Shown one piece after another: positions 1-8,033 of a stretch of DNA of 64,000 nucleotides. The DNA comes from CAYMJM01 sp964391325. GTDB lineage: Bacteria; Patescibacteriota; Dojkabacteria; B142; JAFGMG01. The DNA lies in NCBI GenBank assembly GCA_964391325.1, contig CAYMJM010000003.1, forward strand, positions 11,542-75,541, read 5' to 3'. Numbering within the stretch: position 1 is the stretch's first letter; every line of letters begins with the position of its first letter. The notes under the pieces were generated by a model, which saw only the letters and a program-made list of their open reading frames with translations, was not told the DNA's origin and did not search any database. Both the position numbers and the translations under genes were made by a program.

Positions 1-2
1 TT

Positions 3-434
3 TTAGGAGCTTTATTTGACTCTGTGGATGGAGTAGTGGCCAGAAAAACCGATAAAACTTCTAAGTTTGGTGGGGTACTGGATGCAACTCTGGACCGTAT
101 TTTTGAAGGAGTCTTGCTTCTCTGTATTGGGATAGGTAATTTGGTTTCCTGGAATTTAGTCATGCTTTTGTATATTTTTTCGATATCAGTAAGCTATGTA
201 AAGTCTAAGGCTGAGACAGTACTGCAGGAGACTAGTGTCGGCACTAATCAATTGTCGGTAGGTATTGCTCAGAGAGGAGAAAGGGTTGTAATTATTTTCT
301 TGAGCTCTATTTTGAACTACTTTTTTACGCCTGAGAGTAATTCGTTATTTAACATTGCTCTGTTGATTCTGACTTTACTTGCTGCTTTTACTTTGTTGTG
401 GAGGTTAAAAGTAGTTTATAATTTGCTGAGATAG
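3..434 (+). CDS. CDP-alcohol phosphatidyltransferase, 5' truncated
   Basis: Integral membrane enzyme that transfers a phosphatidyl group from a CDP-alcohol to a second alcohol in phospholipid synthesis. The reading frame is open to the left edge, so the N-terminus lies outside the window. The diagnostic family motif D-x2-D-G-x2-A-R-x8-G-x3-D-x3-D is complete near the visible start (DSVDGVVAR, then a G and two Asp at the expected spacing). Three or four hydrophobic segments follow, and the C-terminus is a short basic tail. Whether the acceptor is glycerol-3-phosphate (PgsA-like) or inositol phosphate cannot be told from this fragment. Confidence 0.85.
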   Translation, partial: LGALFDSVDGVVARKTDKTSKFGGVLDATLDRIFEGVLLLCIGIGNLVSWNLVMLLYIFSISVSYVKSKAETVLQETSVGTNQLSVGIAQRGERVVIIFLSSILNYFFTPESNSLFNIALLILTLLAAFTLLWRLKVVYNLLR

Positions 435-635
435 GGATCATAGTTTATCCTACTTGAGAGCAGTTTTAGTTCCCATAAAGTAGTGCGTTTTAGTGTATCT
501 GGAATTAGCACGATCTATCCTGGATTTTCCTGCAAAATCTTTACTAAACCTACAGCTTGACGTATAATTGCAGCGTACTTTACGGGGGGAAACAGCTTGT
601 CTTTCTTCCCTTGTAGAGTAAAAGAAGGTACAGCT

Positions 636-710
636 GGGTCGGTAGCTCAATGGTAGAGCAGTGGCCTTTTAAGCCATTGGTTGGGGGTTCGAGCCCCCCC
701 CGACTCACCA
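636..710 (+). tRNA. tRNA-Lys (anticodon TTT), CCA encoded
   Basis: Full cloverleaf. The acceptor stem GGGTCGG pairs with CCGACTC with one G-U. The anticodon loop CTTTTAA is closed by GTGGC/GCCAT, and the T arm is GGGGG-TTCGAGC-CCCCC. The discriminator is A at 707, followed by an encoded CCA at 708-710. The two other tRNAs in the window do not encode CCA. Bases 435-635 and 711-867 around it hold no gene I can support. Confidence 0.95.
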
Positions 711-867
711 AATTCAACAGGACGAACATATCTTCTGCTTACTATATATAGCTAGCAATAGTAGAACATCCTTCATGTAATTATGGGCCATTTTTGTAGC
801 ACATAAGTGCATTAAGAGATAGAATGGAATAATTTCCCTTCATCAAAATTTCTGGTAGTATCTTTGT

Positions 868-1521
868 ATGCTTATATCCCAAATCTACAAAAACTATAAT
901 ATCCCTCCTGGACTTCAATTACATATGTATAGAGTTACTGGAGTTGCATTTATAATATGCAACCATTTTAATGAGGGTATTGACAGAAATACTATCCTTT
1001 CAACCTGCTTTCTTCATGATATGGGAAACATAATTAAATTCAATTTTGATCTACTTCCTGAGTTATTTGAAGAAAAAGGGATAGAGTATTGGAAACAGGT
1101 TCAACAGGAATTTATTAAAAAATATGGTAATGACGAACATACTGCAACTCGAAAGATAGCGGAAGAAATCGGTGTAAGTAAAAAAATTATTGATATTCTT
1201 GAGAATTTAGGATTTTCAAAAGCTCGCCAAATCTTTTTTTCGACTGATTACAATCTTAAAATATCCAGCTACGCAGATCAAAGGGTATCTATCAAGGGGA
1301 TTGTTCCGATGGAAGAAAGGCATCGTGAAGGAAGGACAAGATACCTTAAAAGAAGCGACTTGAAGTCGGACAAATCAGTTGAAAAATTTGAAAAACGAGC
1401 TGTGTGGATGCAGAAACTAGAGAAGCAAATTTTTGGCAAAACAGATATAAGTCCAACTTTTATCACAGACGACGCGGTAAATAAGCAGATCTCAAATTTT
1501 TATGATTATGAGATTGTATAG
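868..1521 (+). CDS. HD-domain protein
   Basis: 217-residue soluble protein of the HD metal-dependent phosphohydrolase superfamily. His19 and the His50-Asp51 doublet (LHDMGN) fit the metal-binding residues of a small HD domain. The C-terminal half is basic and has no motif I recognise. The ATG follows an AT-rich stretch without a Shine-Dalgarno sequence. It stands alone between tRNA-Lys and a histidine phosphatase gene on the same strand. HD proteins of this size may hydrolyse nucleotides or other phosphoesters, and the substrate here is unknown. Confidence 0.7.
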   Translation: MLISQIYKNYNIPPGLQLHMYRVTGVAFIICNHFNEGIDRNTILSTCFLHDMGNIIKFNFDLLPELFEEKGIEYWKQVQQEFIKKYGNDEHTATRKIAEEIGVSKKIIDILENLGFSKARQIFFSTDYNLKISSYADQRVSIKGIVPMEERHREGRTRYLKRSDLKSDKSVEKFEKRAVWMQKLEKQIFGKTDISPTFITDDAVNKQISNFYDYEIV

Positions 1522-1588
1522 CAGGAGAAGCAATAGATGGAGAAAAAGAGAGTAGAAAGTAGCTTAATTTAAATATTATAAACAAATC

Positions 1589-2179
1589 ATGAAGCTATTA
1601 TTTGTACGGCATGGAGAATCAGTAGATGATCTTACTGATCAGTATGGTGGTTGGGGAGACTTTGACTTAACCCCCAAAGGAAAAGTGCAGATACAGGAAA
1701 CAGCAGAGAAGATAAAGGAGTTGGGCATTTCGTTTGATAAAGTACTGACTTCTCCTTTATTAAGAGCTTGGCAATCAGGAATGGTTATTGCAAATACACT
1801 TTCTATCCCGCTTGAAATTTTTCTTTATGCAAAGGAAAAAAATGGAAATGGACTCTTATCAGGTATGAATAGAGAAGAAGCTAGAGAGGACTATCCTGAG
1901 CTGGTAAATGCTTTGGAACAAGGTTATGTATATGGCGCAGAGCCACAAGAGATGTTTATCGAACGCGTTAAATTTTCTGTTTCAGTGCTGTTGGAAAAAC
2001 AGGCAAAAGCCTTAATAGTTGTAACACATGGAGGATACATGGGTGCTCTATTTAAAGAAATACTACATTTAGAATATCAGAAGACTCATGATGGAGGATT
2101 TATTTTATTGGAAGGGGATCATACTGAGAGACTGAAAATTAACACAATAGATGGAATTGATTATAAAGGCCAGATCTAG
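1589..2179 (+). CDS. Histidine phosphatase (phosphoglycerate-mutase-like) family protein
   Basis: 196 residues with the histidine-phosphatase fold. The phospho-accepting motif RHGE is at residues 7-10, the second Arg lies in a TSPLLRAWQSG-type segment near residue 60, and the second catalytic His is in VVTHGG near residue 145. It is too divergent to call a true dPGM; a cofactor-independent GpmI is encoded at 31000-32556, so this is more likely a broad-specificity or nucleotide/sugar phosphatase. It converges with the HAD hydrolase gene downstream, with a 4-bp overlap of the 3' ends. Confidence 0.8.
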   Translation: MKLLFVRHGESVDDLTDQYGGWGDFDLTPKGKVQIQETAEKIKELGISFDKVLTSPLLRAWQSGMVIANTLSIPLEIFLYAKEKNGNGLLSGMNREEAREDYPELVNALEQGYVYGAEPQEMFIERVKFSVSVLLEKQAKALIVVTHGGYMGALFKEILHLEYQKTHDGGFILLEGDHTERLKINTIDGIDYKGQI

Positions 2180-2811
2180 GCTAATTGTAACAGATCCCGA
2201 AAGTCAGTAAAAAAATAGTCTGCTCTGAGACTTTTTACTACTTCGTCGATATATAGTTTCTGATTAACTTCAGGGTAGAATAAAGCTGTTGCTACCCCTG
2301 TATTCTTGCCTGCTAAAATATCTTTTTCTGAATCACCAATCATAATAGTTTCTTCAGGATGCGCAGCAATTTCTCTCATGGCCTTTTCCAGAGGTTCTGG
2401 GTCTGGTTTGAATCTGGTGACATCATCGCCACATACTACAGTATCAAATAGATCCTCAAGTTTATTTATTCCTAATGCCGGCTTTACCTCTGTACTGTAA
2501 CTAGTAGATACAATAGCTAATTTTTTTTCCTTAGATTTTAAATCTTCCAGAGTTTCCTTTACATTCGGATGCAGTGATACAGATTGCAAACTTGTAGAAA
2601 CTCTTGGCATCAATTCTACATAAAATTCTTCACCATCCAGCCCATGCTTTTGTGGCCCCTCATAGCCACCTCCAAAAAAATCACTAACAATCTGGTCTGA
2701 AGTTAGTAGAATATTCTTTTCTTTTAATAATAAATCATAAGCTCTCAGCCATAGAGATAGTGTATCTGCTAAGCATCCATCCCAGTCAAAAAGAAAGTAT
2801 TGATATTTCAT
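2176..2811 (-). CDS. HAD-superfamily hydrolase, phosphoglycolate-phosphatase-like
   Basis: 211 residues with all four HAD motifs: DWDGCLADT near the N-terminus (nucleophile Asp9 and Asp11), STS for motif II, the Lys in RFKPDPEP for motif III, and GDSEKDILAG for motif IV. The helical cap between motifs I and II is the type seen in Gph and pyrophosphatase-like HADs. The substrate is not predictable beyond a small phosphomonoester. Confidence 0.8.
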   Translation of the reverse strand: MKYQYFLFDWDGCLADTLSLWLRAYDLLLKEKNILLTSDQIVSDFFGGGYEGPQKHGLDGEEFYVELMPRVSTSLQSVSLHPNVKETLEDLKSKEKKLAIVSTSYSTEVKPALGINKLEDLFDTVVCGDDVTRFKPDPEPLEKAMREIAAHPEETIMIGDSEKDILAGKNTGVATALFYPEVNQKLYIDEVVKSLRADYFFTDFRDLLQLA

Positions 2812-2931
2812 AGGCGTGGTTCCAAATTATCCTACGATTATAGCTTAAGGCAATCACATTGTCCATGTGAGTTTACTATACATAACTTTTACTGTAGAAT
2901 ACTATCTGTCTATTTTTATATTTTTATTAAA

Positions 2932-3963
2932 GTGGAAAATAGCATAACTTCTTCAGATGACGAGCCTCCGCATTCGCGGTTAAGTGTAATTTCCCCAAAG
3001 TCTCAATACCAAACAGTCAAATTTTTGAAAACTCAAAAGTATCGGAGGAGTAACGTAGCTGACTTAGAAATATATGTAGAACATGATATTACAAGGGCGG
3101 AAAGTTTATGGAATTTGTTCAGCCCGAAAAATTCTCTTTTTGATCTGTGGAGCTTTAGGTTGGCATTTTGGCAGGCTTATCAGCACCTACCTTATTTCGT
3201 GGTTGCGAAAGATAAAAAGATAAATATTGGCGTAATCCCTCTATGGTATGAACGGGATACCAAAAAATATACTTGGTTTGGAAGCTATTGGCATGAGGAT
3301 AACAATTTATGGATCACAAGCCCAAAATATATTAGACCAGTATTAGAGCATATACCAAAAGGTACTATTTTAAACTCTATCCTCCCTTTTTTGTATAGAA
3401 GTAAATTACTAGGCTTTGTTCCTGATGAGCCTAAATATGTTATTGATGTATATAAGTTTAGGTCGATCGAAGAGTATTTCTTGGCATTGCCGAAGAGGAA
3501 TCGCGATAAATTGAAAGCTGATTATAAGAGGATAAATAAGCTATCGCCAAAACTAATTATCAATCGATGGAGTGATTTTGGTACTTTGATCAAATTGAGT
3601 CAACAAAGACTGGTAAGTATTGGGGAGATTCCTGACACATATGATAAAAGGAGATTATGTACATTTAGAAATATTATAAAAAATTCAGGAGAGCTGCAGG
3701 AGTATGAAGTTAAATTGTTGACTATAGAAATTGAAGGACAGATAGCAGCTGTTGATTTAATTTGTGTATACAATAACAGATATTATTCGATCAGGGGAGG
3801 AAACGACATAAAAAATTTCCCAGGTGTCGGTAATTATATACACCTTATGGAAATTGAAGATGCAATTAAGTTGGGTAAAGAAAAGGTCGATTTTCTTGCT
3901 ACAGACTGTAACTGGAAACATAAGTGGACCAAACCAATGGCTCTTTATAAGTACGTAAGATAG
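2932..3963 (+). CDS. GNAT-fold acyltransferase of the BcsL/FemAB-like type
   Basis: Resembles Acetyltransf_6 proteins (CelD/BcsL group), a double-GNAT family related to FemAB. The recognisable core starts around base 3060. The C-terminal GNAT half contains IEIEGQIAAVDL, a YYSIRGGND segment and a terminal stretch ending in Tyr-Lys-Tyr, all typical. The frame is open back to an ATG at 2800, but that start overlaps the divergent HAD gene and encodes unconserved-looking residues. A GTG at 2932 or TTG at 3025 is more plausible, so the start is uncertain. Such proteins transfer acyl or aminoacyl groups to cell-surface polymers; the donor and acceptor here are unknown. Confidence 0.6.
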   Translation: MENSITSSDDEPPHSRLSVISPKSQYQTVKFLKTQKYRRSNVADLEIYVEHDITRAESLWNLFSPKNSLFDLWSFRLAFWQAYQHLPYFVVAKDKKINIGVIPLWYERDTKKYTWFGSYWHEDNNLWITSPKYIRPVLEHIPKGTILNSILPFLYRSKLLGFVPDEPKYVIDVYKFRSIEEYFLALPKRNRDKLKADYKRINKLSPKLIINRWSDFGTLIKLSQQRLVSIGEIPDTYDKRRLCTFRNIIKNSGELQEYEVKLLTIEIEGQIAAVDLICVYNNRYYSIRGGNDIKNFPGVGNYIHLMEIEDAIKLGKEKVDFLATDCNWKHKWTKPMALYKYVR

Positions 3964-4004
3964 GATAAGAATGCAAATTTGTTTGTATCTTGTCATAAAA
4001 ATAA

Positions 4005-4010
4005 TATAAT
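4005..4010 (+). promoter_or_regulatory. Putative -10 box of the TRM11-like gene
   Basis: A perfect TATAAT lies 24 bases before the ATG at 4035. A weak TTGTAT is 16 bases upstream. The expected leader is only about 15-18 nt. Confidence 0.35.
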
Positions 4011-4034
4011 AGCACTGCTGTTAGAGTATATTTA

Positions 4035-5180
4035 ATGTTCCTATTCTTTTTTGGACGCGATCAGGTTCTCTCGAAACTTGAGTTGACCATGGTTTTTAAA
4101 AAAGAAGGTGTTTTATTTGAGAAAGTTTATGAGGAAGAAAAATTTGTAATCATAGATTTTCCACGAATACCAGATTTTGAGAAATTAATTTCCCAATTAG
4201 GCGGCACAGTGAGAATTGCAAAGGTATACTATGGAGCAGAAAAATTATCCGAGGAATTTGTAGACAAGCTGGATTTTTACTTCCCAAAAAATTTTAATTA
4301 TGCGGTTGAGGGGATTAATTTGACTGTAGATGAAGTAAATGAAGTGGAAGGATATATTAAAAAAGCTATTAGGCAGTATAAGTCTAAGGGTGTACAGAAG
4401 CATGCTACTCTCAGTATAGTAGTCCCCAGCAACTATTTCTCTTGGAAACTTGAAGAGGGTTTTGAGCTATTTGTCCTGAAGATCAAAAATAAATACTTTT
4501 TTGCCCAGACACTGGAGTGTACCAATCCCAGACAATATGAATATAAAGACAATAAACGCCCTGTCCAAAAGCTCACCAGAGGCACGTCTTTTCGCCTGGC
4601 CCAGATGATGGTGAATTGCCTTGACCTGGGAAAAGGAAGAACCCTAGTAGATCCCTTTTGTGGAATTGGCACATTTCTTATAGAAGGTATGATAGCGGGA
4701 TATAATGTTATAGGTATCGATAACGAGGAGGAAATGATACAAGCCTCTCTACGTAATATTGAGTGGGCAAGAAAAGAGTTTGGTTTAAGTACCTCCTATA
4801 AACTATTCACACAGAATGCGCAGGAAGCACAATTTGAAGCAGATGGATGTGTCTTTGAGCCTTTTATGGGACCGTTCATGACTAAGCTGCCAAATAAGCA
4901 AAGAGCCATTAAAGTAATGCAAAGACTAGAAGAACTTTACTTGGAGGTATTTGAGAATTTAAACAGATCTCTGAAAAAATTTGCACCTGTAGTATGCGTC
5001 CTCCCGTACTTGGAAACGCAGGATGGCGATATTATTCAATTATCTTCTAGATTTTTCAAAGGAATCAAATTTGATATAGCTTCAATGTATGAGCATTTTC
5101 AGATAAACAATCCGATTGACTATGATACGCCTGCTGGATCGAGGATTAGAAGGAGGATATATCTTTTTAAAAAACAGTAG
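4035..5180 (+). CDS. TRM11-like THUMP/UPF0020 nucleic-acid methyltransferase
   Basis: 381 residues. The N-terminal ~150 residues are compatible with a THUMP-like RNA-binding region. The C-terminal half is a Rossmann SAM-dependent methyltransferase with motif I DPFCGIGTF near residue 206 and an acidic ribose-binding segment GIDNEEE. At the place of the usual catalytic DPPY this protein has EPFMGPF (residue ~274), a variant I associate with a TRM11-like subgroup. The likely substrate is a tRNA guanine (N2). It ends one base before the ATG of the M20 peptidase gene. Confidence 0.7.
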   Translation: MFLFFFGRDQVLSKLELTMVFKKEGVLFEKVYEEEKFVIIDFPRIPDFEKLISQLGGTVRIAKVYYGAEKLSEEFVDKLDFYFPKNFNYAVEGINLTVDEVNEVEGYIKKAIRQYKSKGVQKHATLSIVVPSNYFSWKLEEGFELFVLKIKNKYFFAQTLECTNPRQYEYKDNKRPVQKLTRGTSFRLAQMMVNCLDLGKGRTLVDPFCGIGTFLIEGMIAGYNVIGIDNEEEMIQASLRNIEWARKEFGLSTSYKLFTQNAQEAQFEADGCVFEPFMGPFMTKLPNKQRAIKVMQRLEELYLEVFENLNRSLKKFAPVVCVLPYLETQDGDIIQLSSRFFKGIKFDIASMYEHFQINNPIDYDTPAGSRIRRRIYLFKKQ

Positions 5181-5181
5181 A

Positions 5182-6510
5182 ATGAGAACTTTGTATGATG
5201 AATATCGAGAAAAGCTTGCAGATTTTGTGAAGATTTCCAGTATTTCGATGGATAAAAAATACGAGGAAGAGCTAGAAGCGGCAGCTGAGTGGATTGAAGA
5301 GCTGCTGGATAACAAAGGATTATCAGTTGACGTGGTTGAGGGATATGGCAATCCAATTATAATTGCGGATTATCAGGTGAGTAATTCTGCGGATACTTAT
5401 TTGATATATGGACATTACGATGTTCAGCCAGCCAGCCAAGAGGCTGGCTGGCTGGATAATCCCTTTAAGCTAACAGAGTCTCAAGATAGACTGATTGCAA
5501 GGGGGGTAGTTGATAACAAGGGGCAAATTTTATTATACCTGACAGTGATTTTCGATTTGATAAAGCATGGAAAACTTAGGCACAATATTAAGTTTTTAAT
5601 AGAGGGGGGAGAAGAGGTAGGATCCCCTAATATTGATAAATTTATTGAGAAGTATAAAGATACACTAAGCTCAGATTGTATTTTGATATCAGATGGGGCC
5701 ATGCTAGGGGACCATCCAATCCTTGAAGTCGGATTTCGTGGTACCCTGAATGTGCACTTGATTTTGAAAACTGCGGAAACCGATATGCACTCGGGAGAGT
5801 ATGGTGGAGCTATCCCAAATGCTGCCCATGAACTTACTACGCTTCTATCAAAACTATATTTAAAAAATAGACAGATAAACATTCAAGGCTTTTATGATGA
5901 TGTTCAATCAGTCAAGCCTCAATTTGCGCAACAGCAAAAAAGTGTAAGGTATAGCGTTGGAGAACTTAGAAAAAGTACGGGTGTGAAAGAAATTCTCACG
6001 GAGCCTAATCTAAGCATATTTTCCCAAACTGGAATGAGACCTTCTATAGAAGCTACTTCATTAAAATCCGGATATCTGGAAGAGGGTTTTAAAAATGCTA
6101 TCCCTTCTCGTGCTGATGCGAAACTGAATATTAGATTGGTGCCCGCACAAAAACCTGAAAGAGTAGTAACACTTTTGAAAAGGTTTATAGAGACAAAGTT
6201 ACCTTCCTATGTTGAGTATCAGCTTCTCTCAACTGAATCTGATCATAATGAGCCCATAGTCATTAATATTGATAATGATTACGCAAAAAAAGCAAAAAGG
6301 CTACTAAAAGAAGTTTATAAAAATCAAGTAATAGAGCACTATGTAGGAGGAACACTGCCTATCGTGAAATATTTTCAGGATCTTTTGAAAATTCCGCAAC
6401 TGTCAATTCCTCTTGCGAACCAGGACTGCCGTATGCATGGAGTAAATGAAAATTTTGAGATCAAGAAGATTATAAAGGGTCTGGAATTTATCAAGCAATT
6501 TTTAATATAA
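5182..6510 (+). CDS. M20-family metallopeptidase (dipeptidase-like)
   Basis: 442 residues of the ArgE/DapE/CPG2 clan. Metal-site motifs are visible in order: YGHYDVQP (~residue 76), GVVDNKGQ (~108), EGGEEVGSPN (~141), SDG (~170) and, in the dimerisation lid, DMHSGEYGG (~201). The ATG at 5182 directly follows the stop of the methyltransferase, which argues for translational coupling; the same frame is open further upstream within that gene. It probably acts as a cytosolic dipeptidase in amino-acid salvage. The codons after GHYDVQP form a long DNA palindrome, listed separately. Confidence 0.85.
   Translation: MRTLYDEYREKLADFVKISSISMDKKYEEELEAAAEWIEELLDNKGLSVDVVEGYGNPIIIADYQVSNSADTYLIYGHYDVQPASQEAGWLDNPFKLTESQDRLIARGVVDNKGQILLYLTVIFDLIKHGKLRHNIKFLIEGGEEVGSPNIDKFIEKYKDTLSSDCILISDGAMLGDHPILEVGFRGTLNVHLILKTAETDMHSGEYGGAIPNAAHELTTLLSKLYLKNRQINIQGFYDDVQSVKPQFAQQQKSVRYSVGELRKSTGVKEILTEPNLSIFSQTGMRPSIEATSLKSGYLEEGFKNAIPSRADAKLNIRLVPAQKPERVVTLLKRFIETKLPSYVEYQLLSTESDHNEPIVINIDNDYAKKAKRLLKEVYKNQVIEHYVGGTLPIVKYFQDLLKIPQLSIPLANQDCRMHGVNENFEIKKIIKGLEFIKQFLI
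5425..5452 (+). repeat. Perfect inverted repeat inside the M20 peptidase gene
   Basis: CCAGCCAGCC, then AAGA, then GGCTGGCTGG: a 10-bp GC-rich stem with a 4-base loop in otherwise AT-rich coding sequence. It encodes part of a loop after the GHYDVQP metal motif. Boundaries are good to a few bases. Confidence 0.7.
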
Positions 6511-6564
6511 ATGCAATAAAAACATAAAAAAGTAGTTATTAGTTTACTTGGTTACATTCATAAA

Positions 6565-6747
6565 ATGAATACAGAGTATTTTTGGTTTATTGCTTCAGGC
6601 ATTTTCTGCCTTTTTGCAATTATTATTTTCCTTAGTGGAATTTATCTTTATCGAAAAGATCACAAATCCGTTTCAATTATTGCGATCTTGCTTTCTCTTC
6701 TTTTGACCTGTGCTTGCTCAACTTTTGTTACCGCTTTGTTAGTTTGA
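6565..6747 (+). CDS. Small two-helix membrane protein, hypothetical
   Basis: 60 residues with two hydrophobic helices (about 6-28 and 37-58) separated by a basic loop (YRKDHKS), so the loop is probably cytoplasmic. The second helix has two Cys. The reading frame ends 9 bases inside the 3' end of the convergent yjbQ-like gene. I do not recognise a family. Membrane-protein composition supports a real gene, but the short length leaves doubt. Confidence 0.45.
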   Translation: MNTEYFWFIASGIFCLFAIIIFLSGIYLYRKDHKSVSIIAILLSLLLTCACSTFVTALLV

Positions 6748-7137
6748 ACCTTCTGCTTCTATAATGGACAGTATTATCTCGCGTTTTCTGGGACCATCAA
6801 GCTCAACTACGATTACTCTCTGCCACATCCCTAATATTAATTTCCCCTCGTCAAAAGGCAGTAGTAGTTGCGGACCAATGATACTTGACATGATATGATC
6901 TGGCACATGATCTGGATTATGAGGATGGCGGTAGTTTAGCTTTGGTACCATCTCCACAAATGCATCAAGCATATCTAGATCTGTACCGGGATCAAGATCC
7001 GCTGTAGTTAAAGCAGCTGTTGTATGTAGTACAAGAAGATTACAGAGACCGCCAGTAGATGGAAGCTCTTGCTCTATAAGCTTAGTTATATCAATAATTT
7101 GTTTATTTTGCTGTGTGTTTATAATAATTTTCTTCAC
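6739..7137 (-). CDS. yjbQ: YjbQ family (UPF0047) protein
   Basis: 132 residues, the full length of the YjbQ/UPF0047 family, which forms trimers and has reported secondary thiamine-phosphate-synthase activity. Signature segments are LHTTAALTT, a His-rich RHPHNPDHVPDH and GMWQRVIVVELDGPR. It starts at a GTG whose bases overlap the TGA stop of the upstream glycosylase gene (GTGA), so the two are translationally coupled. The physiological role of the family is still unclear. Confidence 0.85.
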   Translation of the reverse strand: MKKIIINTQQNKQIIDITKLIEQELPSTGGLCNLLVLHTTAALTTADLDPGTDLDMLDAFVEMVPKLNYRHPHNPDHVPDHIMSSIIGPQLLLPFDEGKLILGMWQRVIVVELDGPRKREIILSIIEAEGSN

Positions 7138-7967
7138 TTTATGTTGTGTTTTCTAACGTATTCAAATAGAAACTGTCCCGCGTATGCGGCATAACCGTTG
7201 AAGTAATTCTTATACCATTTCCGCATTTGCTCGTAATTGAGTCTAGAGGAAAGGTTGTATAGCTTTATTAGAAATCTCTGCCCCCAGATGTCTAGAGGGG
7301 TGACGTTCGAAAAGCCAAGTGAATAAGTAAGTATACAATCAGCTACTTTCGGTCCTACACCTTCTAACTGTAGCAGATTCCCGCGTGCCTGTTCCTCGTC
7401 CATACTCTTAATTGTTTCGTTTATTTGGGCTTGGAGCAAGGAGTTCGCACTCCTTTTTATGTACTCAGCCCTATATCCTAGTTTTGCTTGTCTTAGTGTT
7501 TCTATAGGGGCGTGAGCAATTTCCTCTGTTGCTGGATATAAATAAAATCTGTGGAAATTTATCTTTATATCTTTTCCTAAGTTCTTAGAAAGTAGTTTTC
7601 TACTTTGGCGAATAAGTTTGAGATTCCTATTAGTAGAGCTGATGAAATTTAGAACAGTTTGTTCAAAAGGCTGCCTAAGAATTTTAATATTACCAAATTC
7701 CTGAATAGCTTTAGTCACATGCAAATCTCTTCTGATCTCAGCTATAATTGTTTCATATGCTTCATCTAAAGCAAAGTATTTTTTTATCAATTGATAATTA
7801 TCTTTCTGAGGGTAGGTTTGCCATAGAATACCAGTCTGTATAGGCTTGATCCTGATAATAGCTTCCTGCGTACTTGCAAAGTACTCATCATCAACCGGCT
7901 CCCAGTTGAAGTCTTGTCCGCCTAGTAAAGTTATAGGAAGGTTGTAGTTGAATTCCAATTCATTCAT
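7134..7967 (-). CDS. ogg: 8-oxoguanine DNA glycosylase, OGG1 type
   Basis: 277-residue base-excision glycosylase/AP lyase. The N-terminal OGG-N-like domain is followed by the HhH-GPD core: FISSTNRN matches the segment that contacts the orphan cytosine, and LEGVGPKVAD carries the catalytic Lys (~208), followed by the catalytic Asp in TPLDIW (~227). This is OGG1-like rather than MutM/Fpg. It excises 8-oxoG opposite C. It is divergent from the Endonuclease Q gene, so two DNA-damage genes share a 66-bp intergenic region. Confidence 0.85.
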   Translation of the reverse strand: MNELEFNYNLPITLLGGQDFNWEPVDDEYFASTQEAIIRIKPIQTGILWQTYPQKDNYQLIKKYFALDEAYETIIAEIRRDLHVTKAIQEFGNIKILRQPFEQTVLNFISSTNRNLKLIRQSRKLLSKNLGKDIKINFHRFYLYPATEEIAHAPIETLRQAKLGYRAEYIKRSANSLLQAQINETIKSMDEEQARGNLLQLEGVGPKVADCILTYSLGFSNVTPLDIWGQRFLIKLYNLSSRLNYEQMRKWYKNYFNGYAAYAGQFLFEYVRKHNIK

Positions 7968-8033
7968 ACAAATAATTCTAACATGTCATCAATATAGTTT
8001 TGCAGAAAGTAGAGAATTGAATTATCATTAGTT

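Noticed and set aside
450..650. Minus-strand open frame of 66 codons before tRNA-Lys
   Set aside because: Odd composition, overlaps the tRNA-Lys gene, no domain. I treat it as chance.
2800..2931. N-terminal extension of the GNAT-like gene from ATG 2800
   Set aside because: It overlaps the divergent HAD gene, and its residues do not look like a conserved domain. The gene itself is kept with a later start.
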